A stretch of DNA of 64,000 bases from Magnaporthiopsis rhizophila (lineage: Eukaryota > Ascomycota > Sordariomycetes > Magnaporthales > Magnaporthaceae): NCBI GenBank assembly GCA_003049465.1, contig PYSS01000005.1:510087-574086 (forward strand), written 5' to 3'. The notes under the pieces were generated by a model. It was given only the letters and a program-made list of their open reading frames with translations. It searched no databases and was not told the DNA's origin. The position numbers were made by a program, and so were the translations under genes. This document shows positions 12,301-25,083 of this stretch, one piece after another (the first letter of the stretch is position 1; every line of letters starts with the position of its first letter).

Positions 12301-13534
12301 GGCGAGGACGAGCGGAATGCCGGGTTGATGCTGCGAGGGAACTGGGCCACCACGTAGTTGTCGTCGTCGGACGCCTCCGACTGTGAGTCTACATCCCCGC
12401 GGCAGAAGTTGATGTACTTTGGCGGGCCAGGGATCTCCTGGCCGGTGCCGTGCTCCGTGATGAATGTGGCAATGTCCTTCTCGACGTCCAGCTTCTCGAG
12501 TGAAAGACGGATCTTCTCGCATGAGGCATCGTCACTGACGCAGACGGTCGACGCAATGTTTGCAAACGTCCACAGGCTGCCCCTGGTGAAATCGAGGCGC
12601 TCCTCCTCCAAGTCCTGGAATTTGTCGGCCGCCCCCTTCCACTCGCGGTTCCAGCGTGCGGTCGTGTCCTCCAGCGCCTTGACTGCGTTCTCGTACTCAG
12701 TGTTGGACGTCGCCAGGGAGATCTGCGTCTTCTCTAGCTTGGCCTTGTTCTTGCGCTCCTCCTGGCCCATGACCATGTGGCCCTGGGCGAGATAACCCTT
12801 GATCTTCAGGCACTCCTGCTCGTACTTATCGCGAGTCTGAAAGGGTTCGGTATCAGCATGGCTCATCCACAAGTAACGTGACGCCTCGACAGTCCCCTCA
12901 CTCTCGTACCTTGTTGACAGTTTGCGTCTGCTGGATCTTGACCTTCAAGATCTTCTCGATGCTGTTTTGGATGATCTTTCGGCGCTCCTTCATCGCGCCG
13001 GCGAATGCCGCCAGCGGCTCCTCCAGCTCGCTTTTCATCTGCGCTGCGATGTATTGGTGCTGCTTGCCGATAGATTCCAGCTCGCCCCGTACCGTGTCCA
13101 GCGACGTCTTTAGGCTTCCTGTTTCCTGCGACCCCAGCGGTTTCTTACATAGCGACAGGAGTTTCCTGGAGTATTCCTCTTCAATCGATGCTCGGGCTGT
13201 TTCGCAAACCAGTATCTTTCCGTCAGCGCTTTTGGCCGCTTTCTCCTCTGGGCGTCGAGCCCTCGAAGGCGGAGAAGGCTAAGACATACCGCCATAGAAT
13301 GATCGGAGCTCGTCGCATGTCTGCTTGGCGCCAAGCATGCGGTCAAAGAGCGGCCCTACTCCCGCATCATCCTTGCCCCAGAAGTTGTTGGCGACTTTGC
13401 AGGGTTACGAGGTGTCAGCTACGTTCATGCCGGTATCTCGACCTCCAAATCGCAAAGATCCGCTCACTGAGCCTCATCGTCTAATACGTACAGGAGAGGG
13501 CAACGCTTGGCGCGTCAACAGCCGCTGCTGGCAT
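9334..13534 (-). CDS. F-BAR/SH3 cytokinesis scaffold (Cdc15/Imp2/Hof1 type), five exons
   Basis: These proteins bind membrane through the F-BAR domain and organise the contractile ring and septum. Exons 13534-13492, 13394-13290, 13196-12910, 12836-9581 and 9503-9334 give 1286 residues, all phases consistent. The F-BAR (about residues 15-265) starts SFANNFWG and continues through ASIEEEYSRKLLSLCKK and YEQECLKIKGYLAQG. The middle is disordered: Gln/Pro-rich blocks, then an unusually regular Glu/Arg/Gln coiled region at about residues 585-770. Next come Ser-Pro-rich repeats with RSASPN motifs and Gly/Tyr repeats (QYGG). A C-terminal SH3 (about 1232-1286) contains ALYLYQA, GDVLAVL, DDGWWEAEI and VPSNYLQP. 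It is transcribed divergently from NOT1 with a 1.6 kb shared flank. The family is clear; which of the yeast paralogues it corresponds to is not decided. Confidence 0.9.
10960..11515. repeat. CTC-rich imperfect repeat encoding Glu/Arg/Gln coil
   Basis: About 550 bp of imperfect 12-24 bp units built from CTCCCTCTC, TGTCGCTCC and TCTCGCTCC. On the minus strand they encode units such as ERERQ, EKERQ and ERQEREKQ in the F-BAR gene. The frame stays open throughout, so selection keeps it coding despite a sequence prone to slippage. Confidence 0.85.
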
Positions 13535-15167
13535 GGTGTCCAGCAGCGCGGAGGCGCGAATGGAATCGGACACAGTCCTATCTTCTTTCTGGCGGATGCG
13601 ACTCGTGGAAAGGCGGTGTCGATGTCTCCGTATCGATGTCGTAAAACTTTTGTCCAAGATTCGTGGAATCTGAACCCCTCTGGGCTGTGGAATTCTGGTA
13701 GAGACCCGTCACTGGTATGACGGAGCAGGTCCCGCGTAATTGATTCAAAGTGGTGTATGTCGGCTGGTTCAAGCTGGGAGTGTCATGCCAGCGTCTTCGA
13801 TGCACTATTATTGACTTTCGTGGATCCAGCCTATGTTGACCCGGCAACCTCATGTGGCAGCTGCGTGCAGCTTCGAATCTTGGCAGCCCCGAGTGTGGGT
13901 GGGGAACATGGGGCGGCTCAAACTGGCACGGCACCAAAGAGCTTCCTTGCATTAATCCTTTATCTTCACACCCCAGTTAGCGACCCGACTGGCCAATATC
14001 TGGAGGGGCGGCAAGACAAATCGAGGCCCCAACCGCTGCGTGGCCGCGCATGTCTGATGGCTCATCTTGACACATCACTCGCAATGCTCTGATCCACCAT
14101 GCTGAATGCCGTCGTGACTCGGCCTCAACGGGGGCGGGTTGATGAAATACACAACATGTTATGAGGAAACCACAGACTACCCCTCTGTGGCTTAGGTTCT
14201 CAATTGCACCATCAGTCGTATTGTCATCCGCAAACACAGGGTGACAAGCCGCTGTGTCAGTGCCTGGGCAGGTATCTCTGTTCAGGTGAATCAGCGATGC
14301 TTTGGATTGCACGCAACCAAATAGATGTGAGACGTAGTTGCCAGCCGCTCTGCAGTCAATTTTTCATCGACGCAACTGACAGGAGCAAACGAGGCCATAG
14401 CATTTCTTGTGATTCATGAATGTGTCTCCCATTTGCTTGCGCATTGGACCTGAACAAAAAGAACCAGAGCAGGCACCTGCGTGAAGAACGAAGAATGGGC
14501 ATGGTCAAGAGCAACTAAGTATTATCTCAGCTCGGACTTGTTTGGAGCCAGCCTTTCCTTCCCTGAGACGCATCTTATGCAGTCTTTGCCCACCTCAATA
14601 GAACCCTCGGCGCACGTGCCCCACTAGCCTGGGTGGCTCTCTGCCGGACCGCGCCACATACTGAGCCACACCGACATTAGCTTTGCAGTTCGAACTTCAC
14701 ACGTCGGAATCTTCACCACCTAGCAAAGCTGCCTCGCCCACCCCAAAGCCACCGCAGTCCAAAAAACCGACCAGCCCCGGTTTGCGCCAGCGAAGCTACT
14801 GCTCCCAGAACTATACTTCCGTTTCGGCCCGCAGCATCCTCTCACGTGGATCCCAGTACTGGCGCCGCTTTCGATCATTTGGCACGCGCCCTGCACCCTC
14901 GTGCGTCAGACTCGCCCGCCCGATGCCCCCCGGGCCCGCGTTCTCCCCCCGACGCTCCAGCGCATAGTCAGGCACCCGCTCCAAGCACCTCGGCTCCCGG
15001 CAACCCGGCGCCCATCCTCATCGCCCTCGTAGCCGCCTCTCGTCCATGCCCCGACGGCCCGGTTGACGCACCTCCGCGGCCGCCTTGCTCACCTGGACGA
15101 AAGGGGCTCTATCGAGTAGGGGATAGACGCTCCAGCTTCAGGCCTCCTACCGCCCATCTTCACCCTC
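13535..15167. other. Divergent promoter region between F-BAR gene and NOT1
   Basis: This is the shared 5' flank of two divergent genes. The NOT1-proximal part (14840-15120) is strongly C-rich, which could reflect a pyrimidine-rich 5' leader. Plus-strand frames here are proline-rich but end in stops before the NOT1 start (TAG at 15117 in the NOT1 frame). No separate gene was recognised. Confidence 0.5.
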
Positions 15168-18100
15168 ATGGTGCCTCCGCCACCCCGCCCAGGAACCTTT
15201 TCGCCCAACCAACCCCAGGCGCTGCAGACGGGCATTAGCCATTCGCCCCATCCATCGCAAACTGGCGGTCTCAGTGCTGGTGCAAGCCCGAGTACCAGCA
15301 GCCCCACTGGGACCAGCGTCAGCAAGATCAGTGTCGCCCAGGTATACCTCTTGTTGAGTACGATCAAGGAGGACAAGGAAGATCCCACAAAGTGGGATCA
15401 GCACACAGAGCAGCTCAGAAAGGTACCTATGCCCTCCCCCCGCTTCGTCGCTGCCTTCGTCGCGCCAAGTCGCGTCCATACTGCTACGTCGTCGCCTGAG
15501 CTGCCCTCCCCGCGATTGCATCTGTGCTGACGCGCGCCCGCCTCTCCGCCCCAGCTTATCGATGACAACGGTATGGAAGTGTTTACAAAGTACTTCGCAC
15601 GCCTGGTAGCAGGCAATGCTCCCCAGATCTTCCCGGGCGTGTCCCGCCTAGGCGGCAATGCTGGCAACATGCATATACTGGTCGGCGAGATGCGCAAGAT
15701 CGGCCGCGACCAGGACCATGCCCGCAAGATTGCCGAGTCTATCGAGCAAGGCACCGAGGACATCTTCCGAGATTTCGACCTGTCAACCTTTATGGAGCAC
15801 TTCAAGCTGGATCCTCTCGAGAAGACTATCCTCGCCCTCGCTTTCAAGGTCGGAGCGCGCTCCGATCTGAGGACCAAAGGTATGTCGTGCTGCCGTGCTG
15901 CCAGCTTGCTCGCGCCTTCGAGTTTTTCGTGGCTTGTCTTGCCCTCTTTCTAATGTTACCCCACCACAGCCGATGCGATCCTCTCGGCCAACTTCTCCTC
16001 CTTTGTCAATATCTTGTCGAGGCCGGCCACGGAAAATGTCCATCTCACACCATCCTTCGTCTCCCTTATCCTGGACCGCTTCATACAGGAACACCCTCCC
16101 AACTTTGCCTCTCATGCCAAGTCGGAGCTGGTGTTCAAAGCGACCACGCGCTATTCTCAAGGCGACCAAGCCCCACCCTCCGAAGTCCTAGCCACCCTCG
16201 ATCTGTTTCGTGTCCTCGGTGACAAGCCTGGGAACGCGCTGGCGCTGTATATGAAGAAGGTGGGGTCCGAGTTCACTCGCGACCATGACACCTGCCTGAA
16301 ATACCTGCAGTCTCGACCGAGTAGTCTTCCGCTGGGCGAGGAGCAGGTGTCGTTTGCGTTGACCTACGCCACCGTCAGCCAGACCCAGCGGCACGATCCC
16401 GTGGTCCTGGTGAGCGCCCTCAGGCATGTGGTCAACCCATCCTTCCGGTGGCAGCTTGTGGTGTCGTGCTTTGATCAGCGCGATGCTCGCATATCCTCGC
16501 GCCAGTTCCTACATCTCTATAGCGCGCTGCTGCCTGTTGCCAAGGAGGATAGCTCTTTCGACATACAACACCTCTGGGGTGGGAACTGGGACAACCCTGA
16601 GACGCAGCTCTCCTACATATGCGCCTTTGCCTCTCTGAGTCCGGAGCAGCTGGACGCGAGCAACATTCCGGGTCTTGAACCTACGTTCACGCTCGAGTCG
16701 TACGCGCAATCTCCACCGCCTGTGCTCGAGCGGGCCGCGGTTGCCGTCAAGCACCCTCTAGTCTCGGTAGCAGCCCTCTCGGCCGTTTTTCATGTCGCTC
16801 TAAACTCGATTCACGCTTCGCAGACGCCCGAGGCCAAGCGCCTTTTCCAAGAGGTTGTCGTGCCGAACCTGGACATCTTCGTTGTGTCCGCCTTCGGTGT
16901 TCCAAAACCTTGGCCAGCCATGGCCGTCGAGACCCTAAACTCGCTCTTCGAAAACTTCCTCTACGAGAACTCTCCCACCTCCGACTTCGTCCTGGAGAGC
17001 CTATGGAGGAAGGACAGCGACTGGGTGAAGCAGAGACTTGCCGATGCCCATGCCGTGAAGCCGATGGATCTGCCGATAATATTCCGGCATGCCGTCAAGC
17101 ACAACTGGCTCAACGACCTGGTCTCTCTAACAACTGGGTTCGGCCTCGACCTGGCTGCTCTTGCTCACGCCGAAGGGTACTTGGACCTAGCCGAGTACGC
17201 GAGGAATAATAGAGACAGGAGCGGCGAGATCTCGAGGTCACTGTTGCAATTCCTCCTGATCAAGGCCGAGATGGAGCTAAAGGTGCAGAGACCGCCAGAG
17301 CAGTCTCTGCCAACGAAGCAGAACACGCCTCTCCAGGTTAAGACGGTCTCTGCCCTCTTGGGAATCCTTCAGGATTTCCTCCCCAAGCAGCCGTTCCCCG
17401 AACTGATTACCGTCCAGCGGACGTGCATCACCGTGTATCCTCGCTTGATCAATTACAACGAGGGATACGATGACATCATCGACGCCAACGGGAAAGCCGG
17501 CAACGCTCTGCCGCCTGCCGCCAACGCCAAGATGGAAGAGCATTACAAGAAGATGTACAGCGATGAGGTCCAGGTCCGGAATATTGTCGAGGTTCTTGAG
17601 CGATACAAACACTCTCGTGATTCTTTGGAGCAGGACATCTTTGCCTGCATGATCCACGGCCTCTTCGACGAGTACACGCACTTCAGCGATTACCCCCTCG
17701 AGGCGCTGGCGACCACAGCCGTTCTGTTTGGCGGCATCATCTCTCACAAGCTTATTTCCGAGCTCCCTCTTCAGATTGGGCTTGGCATGATCCTGGAAGC
17801 CGTGAGGGACCACAACCCCAACCAGGCCATGTACAAATTCGGGCTCCAGGCTCTGATGCAGCTGTTCACTAGGTTGCGTGAGTGGCCTGGATTTTGCGAG
17901 CAGTTGCTCCAGGTCCCCGGTCTTCAGGGGACGGAAGCGTGGAAGAAAGCCGAGGACGTGGTTCGGAGCCACGAAGAGGAATTGTCGAGAAAGCACAACG
18001 GGACTGGTGGCCTAGGAGGAGGTGAGGGTCTGACGAACGGCAACGCAGACGACGGCGGGGAACCAGAGCCACATGCTCCACCGTTTTCGTCGATCAACGT

Positions 18101-21100
18101 CGACAACCGCCCGTCTAACCTCGGCCTGGAGGATCCAGACGACGACACGCAGGGCAAGATACAGTTCGTGCTCAACAACATCACCGAGAACACCCTCCAG
18201 GCCATGTTCAAGGAACTCTCCGACATGATTGAGCACAAGCACCAGCAGTGGTTCGCCAGCCATCTCGTTGAGGAGCGGGCCAAGATGCAGCCGAATTACC
18301 ACCACGTCTACCTGGAACTGGTCAAGCAGTTTGGGGACAAGTCACTGTGGTCTGAGGTATTACGGGAGACGTACATCAGCGTGGCTCGCATGCTCAACGC
18401 TGAGGCTACCATGGTGAACTCGACCGAGCGCACGCACCTCAAGAACCTCGGCGGTTGGTTGGGCCTGCTCACCCTCGCAAGGGACAAGCCGATCAAGCAC
18501 AAGAACATCGCCTTCAAGCAACTTCTTATGGAGGCCCATGACACTAAGAGGCTCATTGTGGTCATCCCTTTCGTCTGCAAAGTTCTGATTCAGGGAGCTT
18601 CGTCCAACGTCTTTCGTCCGCCGAATCCCTGGCTCATGGATATCATTTACCTGCTCATCGAACTGTACCACAATGCCGAGCTCAAACTCAACTTGAAGTT
18701 CGAGATCGAAGTGCTCTGCAAGGGACTAAGCCTCGATCACAAGAGCATAGAGCCTTCGGGCGAGATCCTCAACCGCATCGCGGTGGAAGAGCCCGCGCAG
18801 ATGACGCCGCCCGAGGCTCTCGAATCTTTCGAGGATATGTCCATGAACGGCATGGGACCGCCGGTTGGCAGCGGTTTGTCTCCGCACGCCATCACGCCGT
18901 CGATTCCCGACATCAGTTCCCTCCTGCAGATTCCACCGACCAACGAGATGGTTGTGAGCACTTCTCGACTCACCGAGATTGTTAGGACAGCCATCAACAA
19001 GGCGCTGCACGATATCATCCAGCCGGTCGTTGATAGGTCCGTTACGATCGCCGCTATCTCGACGCAGCAGATGGTTCACAAGGATTTTTGCACGGAACCC
19101 GACGAGAACCGTGTCCGCACATCCGCCATCAACATGGTCAAGGCGACTGCTGGAAGCTTGGCCCTGGTCACCTCGCGAGAGCCACTCCGGGTCAACATTG
19201 GTAACCACATGCGCAGCCTCTCCAACGACCTCCCTCAGGTGCTGCCCGAGGGCACGATCCACATGTGTGTTAATCTCAACCTGGACGCCGCATCCAGCGT
19301 GATTGAGAAGGCGGCCGAGGAGCGCGCCGTGCCAGAGATTGAGGAGATGCTCGAGATGGAGCTGGAAGCGAGACGAAGACATCGCGCGACAAGGCCCAAC
19401 GAGCCATATGTTGATCAGACAATGAGCCGATGGGCGTGGACGATCCCCAACCCGTACAAGCTTTCGCCCAGCATCAATGGTCTCAACCCTGAGCAGATGG
19501 CGATTTACGAGGATTTTGCAAGGCAGCCCCGCGCAGCTGCGACCACAGCCGCGCCGTCGCACGCCGCTTCCGCATCTGACGCATCAAGGTCGCTGGCGAA
19601 CGAGGTTCTGCAGGACCAGTACAACTCGGTGCCGGCATTGCCTATTCCCACCGAGACCTCGGCGAACTCCAGCCTCGGTACGCAACAGGCGCCGCCCTAC
19701 TCGTCGCAAGGTTCCTCGAGCACCATGGTGAACGGCCGGCAGCACGGGCCCAACATGGATGGCAGGGCCGTGGCTGAGCGGGTGCAGAAGCTGCTCGTCG
19801 AGATCCAGAGGGTCGCAACCGATGCTCCCGAGGAGCATTTTGCCGACCTCCCCCGCCCGCACCAGATTCTGGACTTTGTCGACGCCGTCGTCCAGCTTCT
19901 GATCAAGGCGCAGCAGACGTCGGAGGACGTAACCATCTACGCGTCAGACCTCATAGCGCAGATGCTCTTCAACAACCCCACAGACGATAGCCTCGCCATC
20001 GAGACGTTTGTACATGTTCTCAACACGCTCCGCAAGATCGCGGGACCAGCCCTAAACCAGCGCGTCAACAATATCTTCCAGCAGCAGCCCGGAGTGAATC
20101 TCCTCAGTCTGCCACTCATCTCGAGTCTAATGGGGACTGATCTTCTGAACTGGAGAAACCTCGACAGCGCCATCGCCGCCGCACTGAAGCAGCGCAAGGA
20201 GGGTTCCATCACCTTTTTGGAGAACGTCATGGACCTCACCGTTCTCAACGACACCCCAGTCACATTGTACGCCGATTTTGTGCGTAGTCTCGACGAGGCC
20301 TGGCAATGGATCACGGAGGAGCCCGGAGTGCCGGGTGGCGACAGGCTAAAGGCTAAGGTTCTTGCACCGCCTGTAGACCCTCCTGCGAGGCTGAGCCACA
20401 ACGAGATGGCCGCCTTCCGCCAAGACCAGATGGAGTATGTGTTTGAAGAATGGGTCCGACTGTACACTCGCCCGGGCGCGAGCACCAAGTTCGCCAGCAT
20501 CTTCGCCCAGCAGATGTTCGCTCGTGGTGTTATTAACAACACGGAGGATGTCACTCTGTTCGTGCGCGTGGCTATAGAAAAGTCAGTCGAGATATGGGAG
20601 TCCAACGCACTCGCTCGTGGGAGTGCCCCCGACGGCTATCTAGGCATAGACGCCTTTGGAGCTCTAGTTGCCGCTCTTCTCGAGGGGCAGAACGAGGAAG
20701 AGTCAAACGCCCAGTTTCCGCGGGCGGAGTTCTTGGACTCGGTCTTGGCGATCGGCATTCTAGTGATGAACCAGCACTACCTTATCCGCGGCGATCGATT
20801 CAACCAGAAGCTATTCTTCCGCCTCTTTTCGGTCCTACTCCACGAGGTCAACAATCTGGACTCGGCCGCTATCAGCGATCGCGAGCGCTGCGACATGACG
20901 CTCGTTTTCGCTTCCAAGTTCAACGACCTCGGGCCTCTCGTGTTCCCCGCCTTTGTCTATGCCTGGATCTCTCTCCTGGAGCACAAGGCGTTCCTACCAT
21001 TGATCATCAGATCGACCGAGGGCGCCGGTTGGCCCCGCTTCACCAAGCTCATGAGGCAGCTGCTGACATTTATCGGCGAGCAACTGAAGGCGCTCGAGGT

Positions 21101-22043
21101 GTCCACCCTGGCCAAGGATCTCTACCGCGGGGTGCTCAAGCTCATGGTCATACTGCATCATGACTTCCCAGACTATCTTGCTGCCCACTACATCGAGCTC
21201 TGTCATAGCATGCCGCCGCACTGCACACAGCTCACAAACATGATCCTGGCCGCTGCCCCGAAACCCCAGCCGACACTCCCCGACCCCCTTCACCCTGGCA
21301 TACAAATCGATCGGGTCGAGGACGCTCGGGAAGCGCCGGCGAACATGGGAGACCCCGGCAGCTTCCTTGGCCAGATAGGGCTGCTCGGAGTTTTGGAGCA
21401 GGCCCTTCGTGCGGGACCATCCGAGGATGCCATCGCACACATGACGCACGCGATTGGGCGGCCCGATCAGAAGGCAACGGTGTACGGCAACGTGCCTCTG
21501 ACGGTGAGCCCGCGCGTGGTCGAAGCTATCGTTGCCTTTATTGGCCTCTTCGCCATGTCGAGGATCGAAAAGGGCGGTCAGGTTTTTGTGCCCGGGGGAA
21601 CCGACATCTCCATCCTGACCATCCTCGTCCACGAGCTTGCCCCCGAGGGGCGCTACTTCCTCCTGAACAGCATTATTCAGCGACTCCGCTTCGCCAACGC
21701 GCAGACGTCGTTCTTCAGCCATGTCCTGCTCGACATTTTCGGTACGGACATGTCAGATGCCGAAGAGACGGAGATCAGGCAGCAAATATGCCGCATCCTG
21801 CTGGAGCGGCTGGTGGGTTACTACCCTCAGCCCTGGGGTCTGATGGTTACGATTGTCGAGCTTGTCAAGAACGAGAAGTACAACTTCCTCGAACTCCCGT
21901 TCATCAAGGCAGCTCCTGACGTAAGAGATTTCCAGCCTTCCCTTTTCTCGTGTTGTGGTTTAAGCTAACCGGTCTTCCCTCTTTAGGTGGCTGAGAGATT
22001 CATCACGGTCGCTTCCAGGAGAGCAGGCGACTATGGCATGTAA
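15168..22043 (+). CDS. NOT1: CCR4-NOT complex scaffold subunit NOT1, four exons
   Basis: NOT1 is the large scaffold that holds the deadenylases and NOT modules of CCR4-NOT for mRNA decay and repression. Exons 15168-15422, 15555-15879, 15970-21920 and 21987-22043 give 2195 residues, a normal fungal length, with phases consistent. The N-terminal HEAT region starts around ISVAQVYLLL. The MIF4G-like CAF1-binding domain is at about 927-1120 (NTLQAMFKELSDMIE to YNAELKLNLKFEIEVL-like text). The DUF3819/CAF40-binding region is at about 1192-1337 (RTAINKALHDIIQPVVDRSV). The NOT1 C-terminal domain ends with LLNSIIQRLRFANAQTSFFS. A Ser/Pro-rich linker precedes the C-terminal superhelix. A tiny last exon encodes 18 residues. 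The start is the first ATG after an in-frame TAG at 15117; an additional upstream exon cannot be excluded. Confidence 0.96.
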
Positions 22044-25000
22044 TTTCAACCACGAACGGCCTCGCATGGCAACATGCAGTTACGCCCACTCCCCCCCGCG
22101 GGAAGACGAACAGCTACTCGGGATAGGCCACACAGCCGCGGTCAATTTTTTATTCTATCCTTTTTTTTATAACCCAATCTCGAGTTTCCGTTTCCAGAGA
22201 CGGCAGGCCATGTGGGGGCAATGGCTTGCTGGTAGGGAAATGAACTCTTGTGTTTTCGCGAACGACCTCGACTCCGTCTACTTTCCTAGGGTACCTATCT
22301 ACATAACCGACATATATCGAGAAGCAGGTCACGTGTATGCATCTGGAGTTTCGGTCCAACTCCTGTCCGAGGACGAACCATTGGGGGCTGGGGAGTTGAT
22401 GCGGTGCATTGCATGGTAATGTAACTTATGTATCATAATATACGAAGGGCATGAACTGGGTGGGAGAAAAGCAGCATGCATTTTCCGGCAGCATTACTGT
22501 TCCGCTTCTTTTATTGTCTCTATGTTCTGATCCAGGTTGAGCTCGAGTGTTTTTGCAGGGCAGACTCTAAGGGTGAGGTGATTCGCTCCACCTGTTTCGC
22601 GCAGGTTGCATGGTTCAATCACGGATTTAGATGTACCTTTCCCCAGAGGCACTGGTGCCTTCAAGAGGTTTCGAGGCAAACAACTTTTGTGCTAGGGTGA
22701 AATACAAAAGGCAAAAGCGACTCGTGGGAAAGCTGAGTTTGGTGTTGCATATGGAGGCATATGTTGGGACGGGCCGTAGGTTAGCCTGCCTATCCGCAGG
22801 GAAACTTTTCCGGCGCTTGTTTCGCATGGCTGCCAAACCACGTTTACTCCACGCAAGCACACACGTCTGAGCCCCGACACAGATCAATTGCGGGTGGGTG
22901 TGGTCGCCACGGGATCGGCGGTCGGTCGCTACATCATCGAATTCCATCCTCTGGCTCCCTTTTGCCCGAATGATGATGGAAACAGGTTGTTGCCATGTGG
23001 TTGGTTGGTGGGGCAGGCAGCATTTTTTTTATATTGCAACGGTCCCGGTTGGCGCCCGCCAATGCTGTGGTCTGGCTGTTGCGCCGAGAACAATGTGCAG
23101 CGACGGCGCCGAAGCTTCTTGAGGGATCACCGTCTCCCATCCCTGTTTTTTTTTTTTTTGTTTTTTTTTCCCTTCCTCCTGAGCTGTGACACCAAACACC
23201 AAACACACCCGAGGTGCTAAAAAAAAAAAAAAGGCGTCCGAGAAAACCAACGCGAGTAAACCACCAACTAACTCGAATGATGGTGTGGCTGCGCCAAAAA
23301 GGGGTCCAACCGCCAGGCGGGACACGCTTCTGCGGGATTAATCACGCATTAAGCTGGTAGAAGCTCGAGGGCGGGCAGTCGGAGAGAGAGGCTGAGACAG
23401 TGCGGTTCGTCGGAGCTTTGGCCCTTGCTGGCGTTAAAACGCCCTTGAATGTTTGCGCACTACGGGGCTTTTTTTTTTTTTTTTTTTTTTTTTTTTCCCN
23501 TAAAACGCCCTTGAATGTTTGCGCACTACGGGGTTTTTTTTTTTTTTTTTTTTTTTTTTTGCCCCTCCATCGAAAACCCAAATTTCCGTTACGCAACCAA
23601 CCGTAGATGCCTGTGCACCTACACACCAGCCTCCTCCGGCTAATAGACGCGCAGCATCTGTTTGCGTAACCCAAACAAGGCATAAAGGAAAGTGAGAGAG
23701 AAGACCAACAAAAAAAAAAAAAAGGAAGCGCTCGTCGATCAATACCCGACACCATCACCGTGTGCCACCGCGGTCACTGATTCAAGATCAAAAGTCGCCC
23801 CTCCAAAGCAAGTGGAATGCATCCCACAGCAGCTTGAGTCGTGAAGCTTGCTGTTCTCTGCGTGCCCCGCCTCCGCTCTAACCAGTCTCTTTTTTTTTCC
23901 CCTGGGCTCTCGCGCGTCCCATATCTTGTTTTCATCATTGCTCCAACAAAACCCCACCCTCCGCTTTTTTTTTTTTCTCGCTTTCCTTTTTTAGGCATGG
24001 TGGACCGGCGCGGAATTCGTGGTGTGGACTTGGCGCCTCCGTCGAATACACAAAAGAAGCCGCCAGTGCGCGCCGTCTTTCCTGCCTACCTACTACCTAG
24101 CGTTAGATCAATTGTCATGGCTGGTATGTTTGGTATGGAGGCGGGGGAGGGCTGGTGCTCCAAGGGAGGGAGGTGGTGAGAAGAACCAAGTGGAGGCCGG
24201 CCTGGTGTTGATTGGGGATTGACATCGACACTCGCATTATGGCACATTCCAATTACATCCCGATTAGGCACATGCATCCCACCACCAGAGCTCGGAAGGT
24301 CAGTCGTTTGCTCGCGATACGTCGAGGGCGGTGGCCAGCAGCAGCCTGCAGCCGTGCATTGCATTGCATGCATTAGTTGTTCCCTTTCTCTTTTTTTTTT
24401 TTTACATACCGCCTTTTAAACGCGGAGCCTGAGCCTCCCAACATGGCCCTATGTCTCCATCCCCGACGTGCCATCCATCTCGAGTCTCTGCATGAAGCGT
24501 GCATGTACGCACATCTACACCGATTTGATCCCTGCCAGCCGCTGGGGCCTAACGCGGCCAGAGGCCAGAGCGTTCCCCAGAGTACAGTACCTTTTGTGCC
24601 ATGGCTTGCTGGGCTGGCCTGCGCGAGCCGCCATCCTAGGTACCTTTAAAATCGAGGTGGGTGGCGGCTTGCCAGGCAAAAAGTCTCAGGGCGGGTCCCT
24701 CCCTGGGGCCAAACTTGAGATCCTTGCCAGTTGCCCAATGGCAAACGCGGGTCCCGGAACACACAGCTGACAAGGCCCCACTCGATGCTCCCCTCGGGGT
24801 GTGGCCCTGCACGCCGCCCTTCCCCCTCCCTTCCCAGGCTTCGAAACACAAACAGAAGCCGCCTCCCTATTTTTTTTTTTTTTTTTTCTCTCTTGGTCCA
24901 TAATCCGGGGTTTGGAGGAACTGATTGGGAACACCATCTTTACATTGAATTTCGACCGGGTTTCGAATCGCATAGACCTGTATTAGTCGTGTTTATTGTT

Positions 25001-25083
25001 TGCTTGGCTGCAGTTTCTGCTTGTTGCCATCGACTGCCGTTCCGCCAAATTTTATTTTTCTTTGTTTCTCGCCCGCCATCATC
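22044..25083. other. Gene-poor spacer downstream of NOT1
   Basis: This is three kb of NOT1 3' flank and GDS1 5' flank with many T tracts (23140-23170, 23469-23496, 23534-23560, 24870-24887) and an assembly N at 23500. ORFs here are short and mostly poly-Phe or poly-Lys artefacts of the homopolymers. CCTAGG/GGTACC/TACCTA motifs occur near 22285, 24084 and 24635. The long T/C leader directly before GDS1 is typical of fungal 5' UTRs. No gene or RNA was supported. Confidence 0.5.
23434..23533. repeat. 33-bp direct duplication around an N, flanked by poly-T
   Basis: The segment beginning TAAAACGCCCTTGAATG and ending CACTACGGGG occurs at 23435-23467 and again, base for base, at 23501-23533. Each copy is followed by a T tract, with CCC and an N at 23497-23500 between them. 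The simplest reading is that two overlapping contig ends were abutted, so this is probably one locus written twice. Confidence 0.85.

Noticed and set aside
14683..15120. Proline-rich plus-strand frames as an N-terminal extension of NOT1
   Set aside because: They are in other frames, a TAG at 15117 closes the NOT1 frame, and the candidate splice pair (GTAGCC at 15029 to CAG at 15141) does not keep phase.
18726..19562. 278-residue minus-strand ORF inside NOT1
   Set aside because: Shadow of the conserved NOT1 coding exon.
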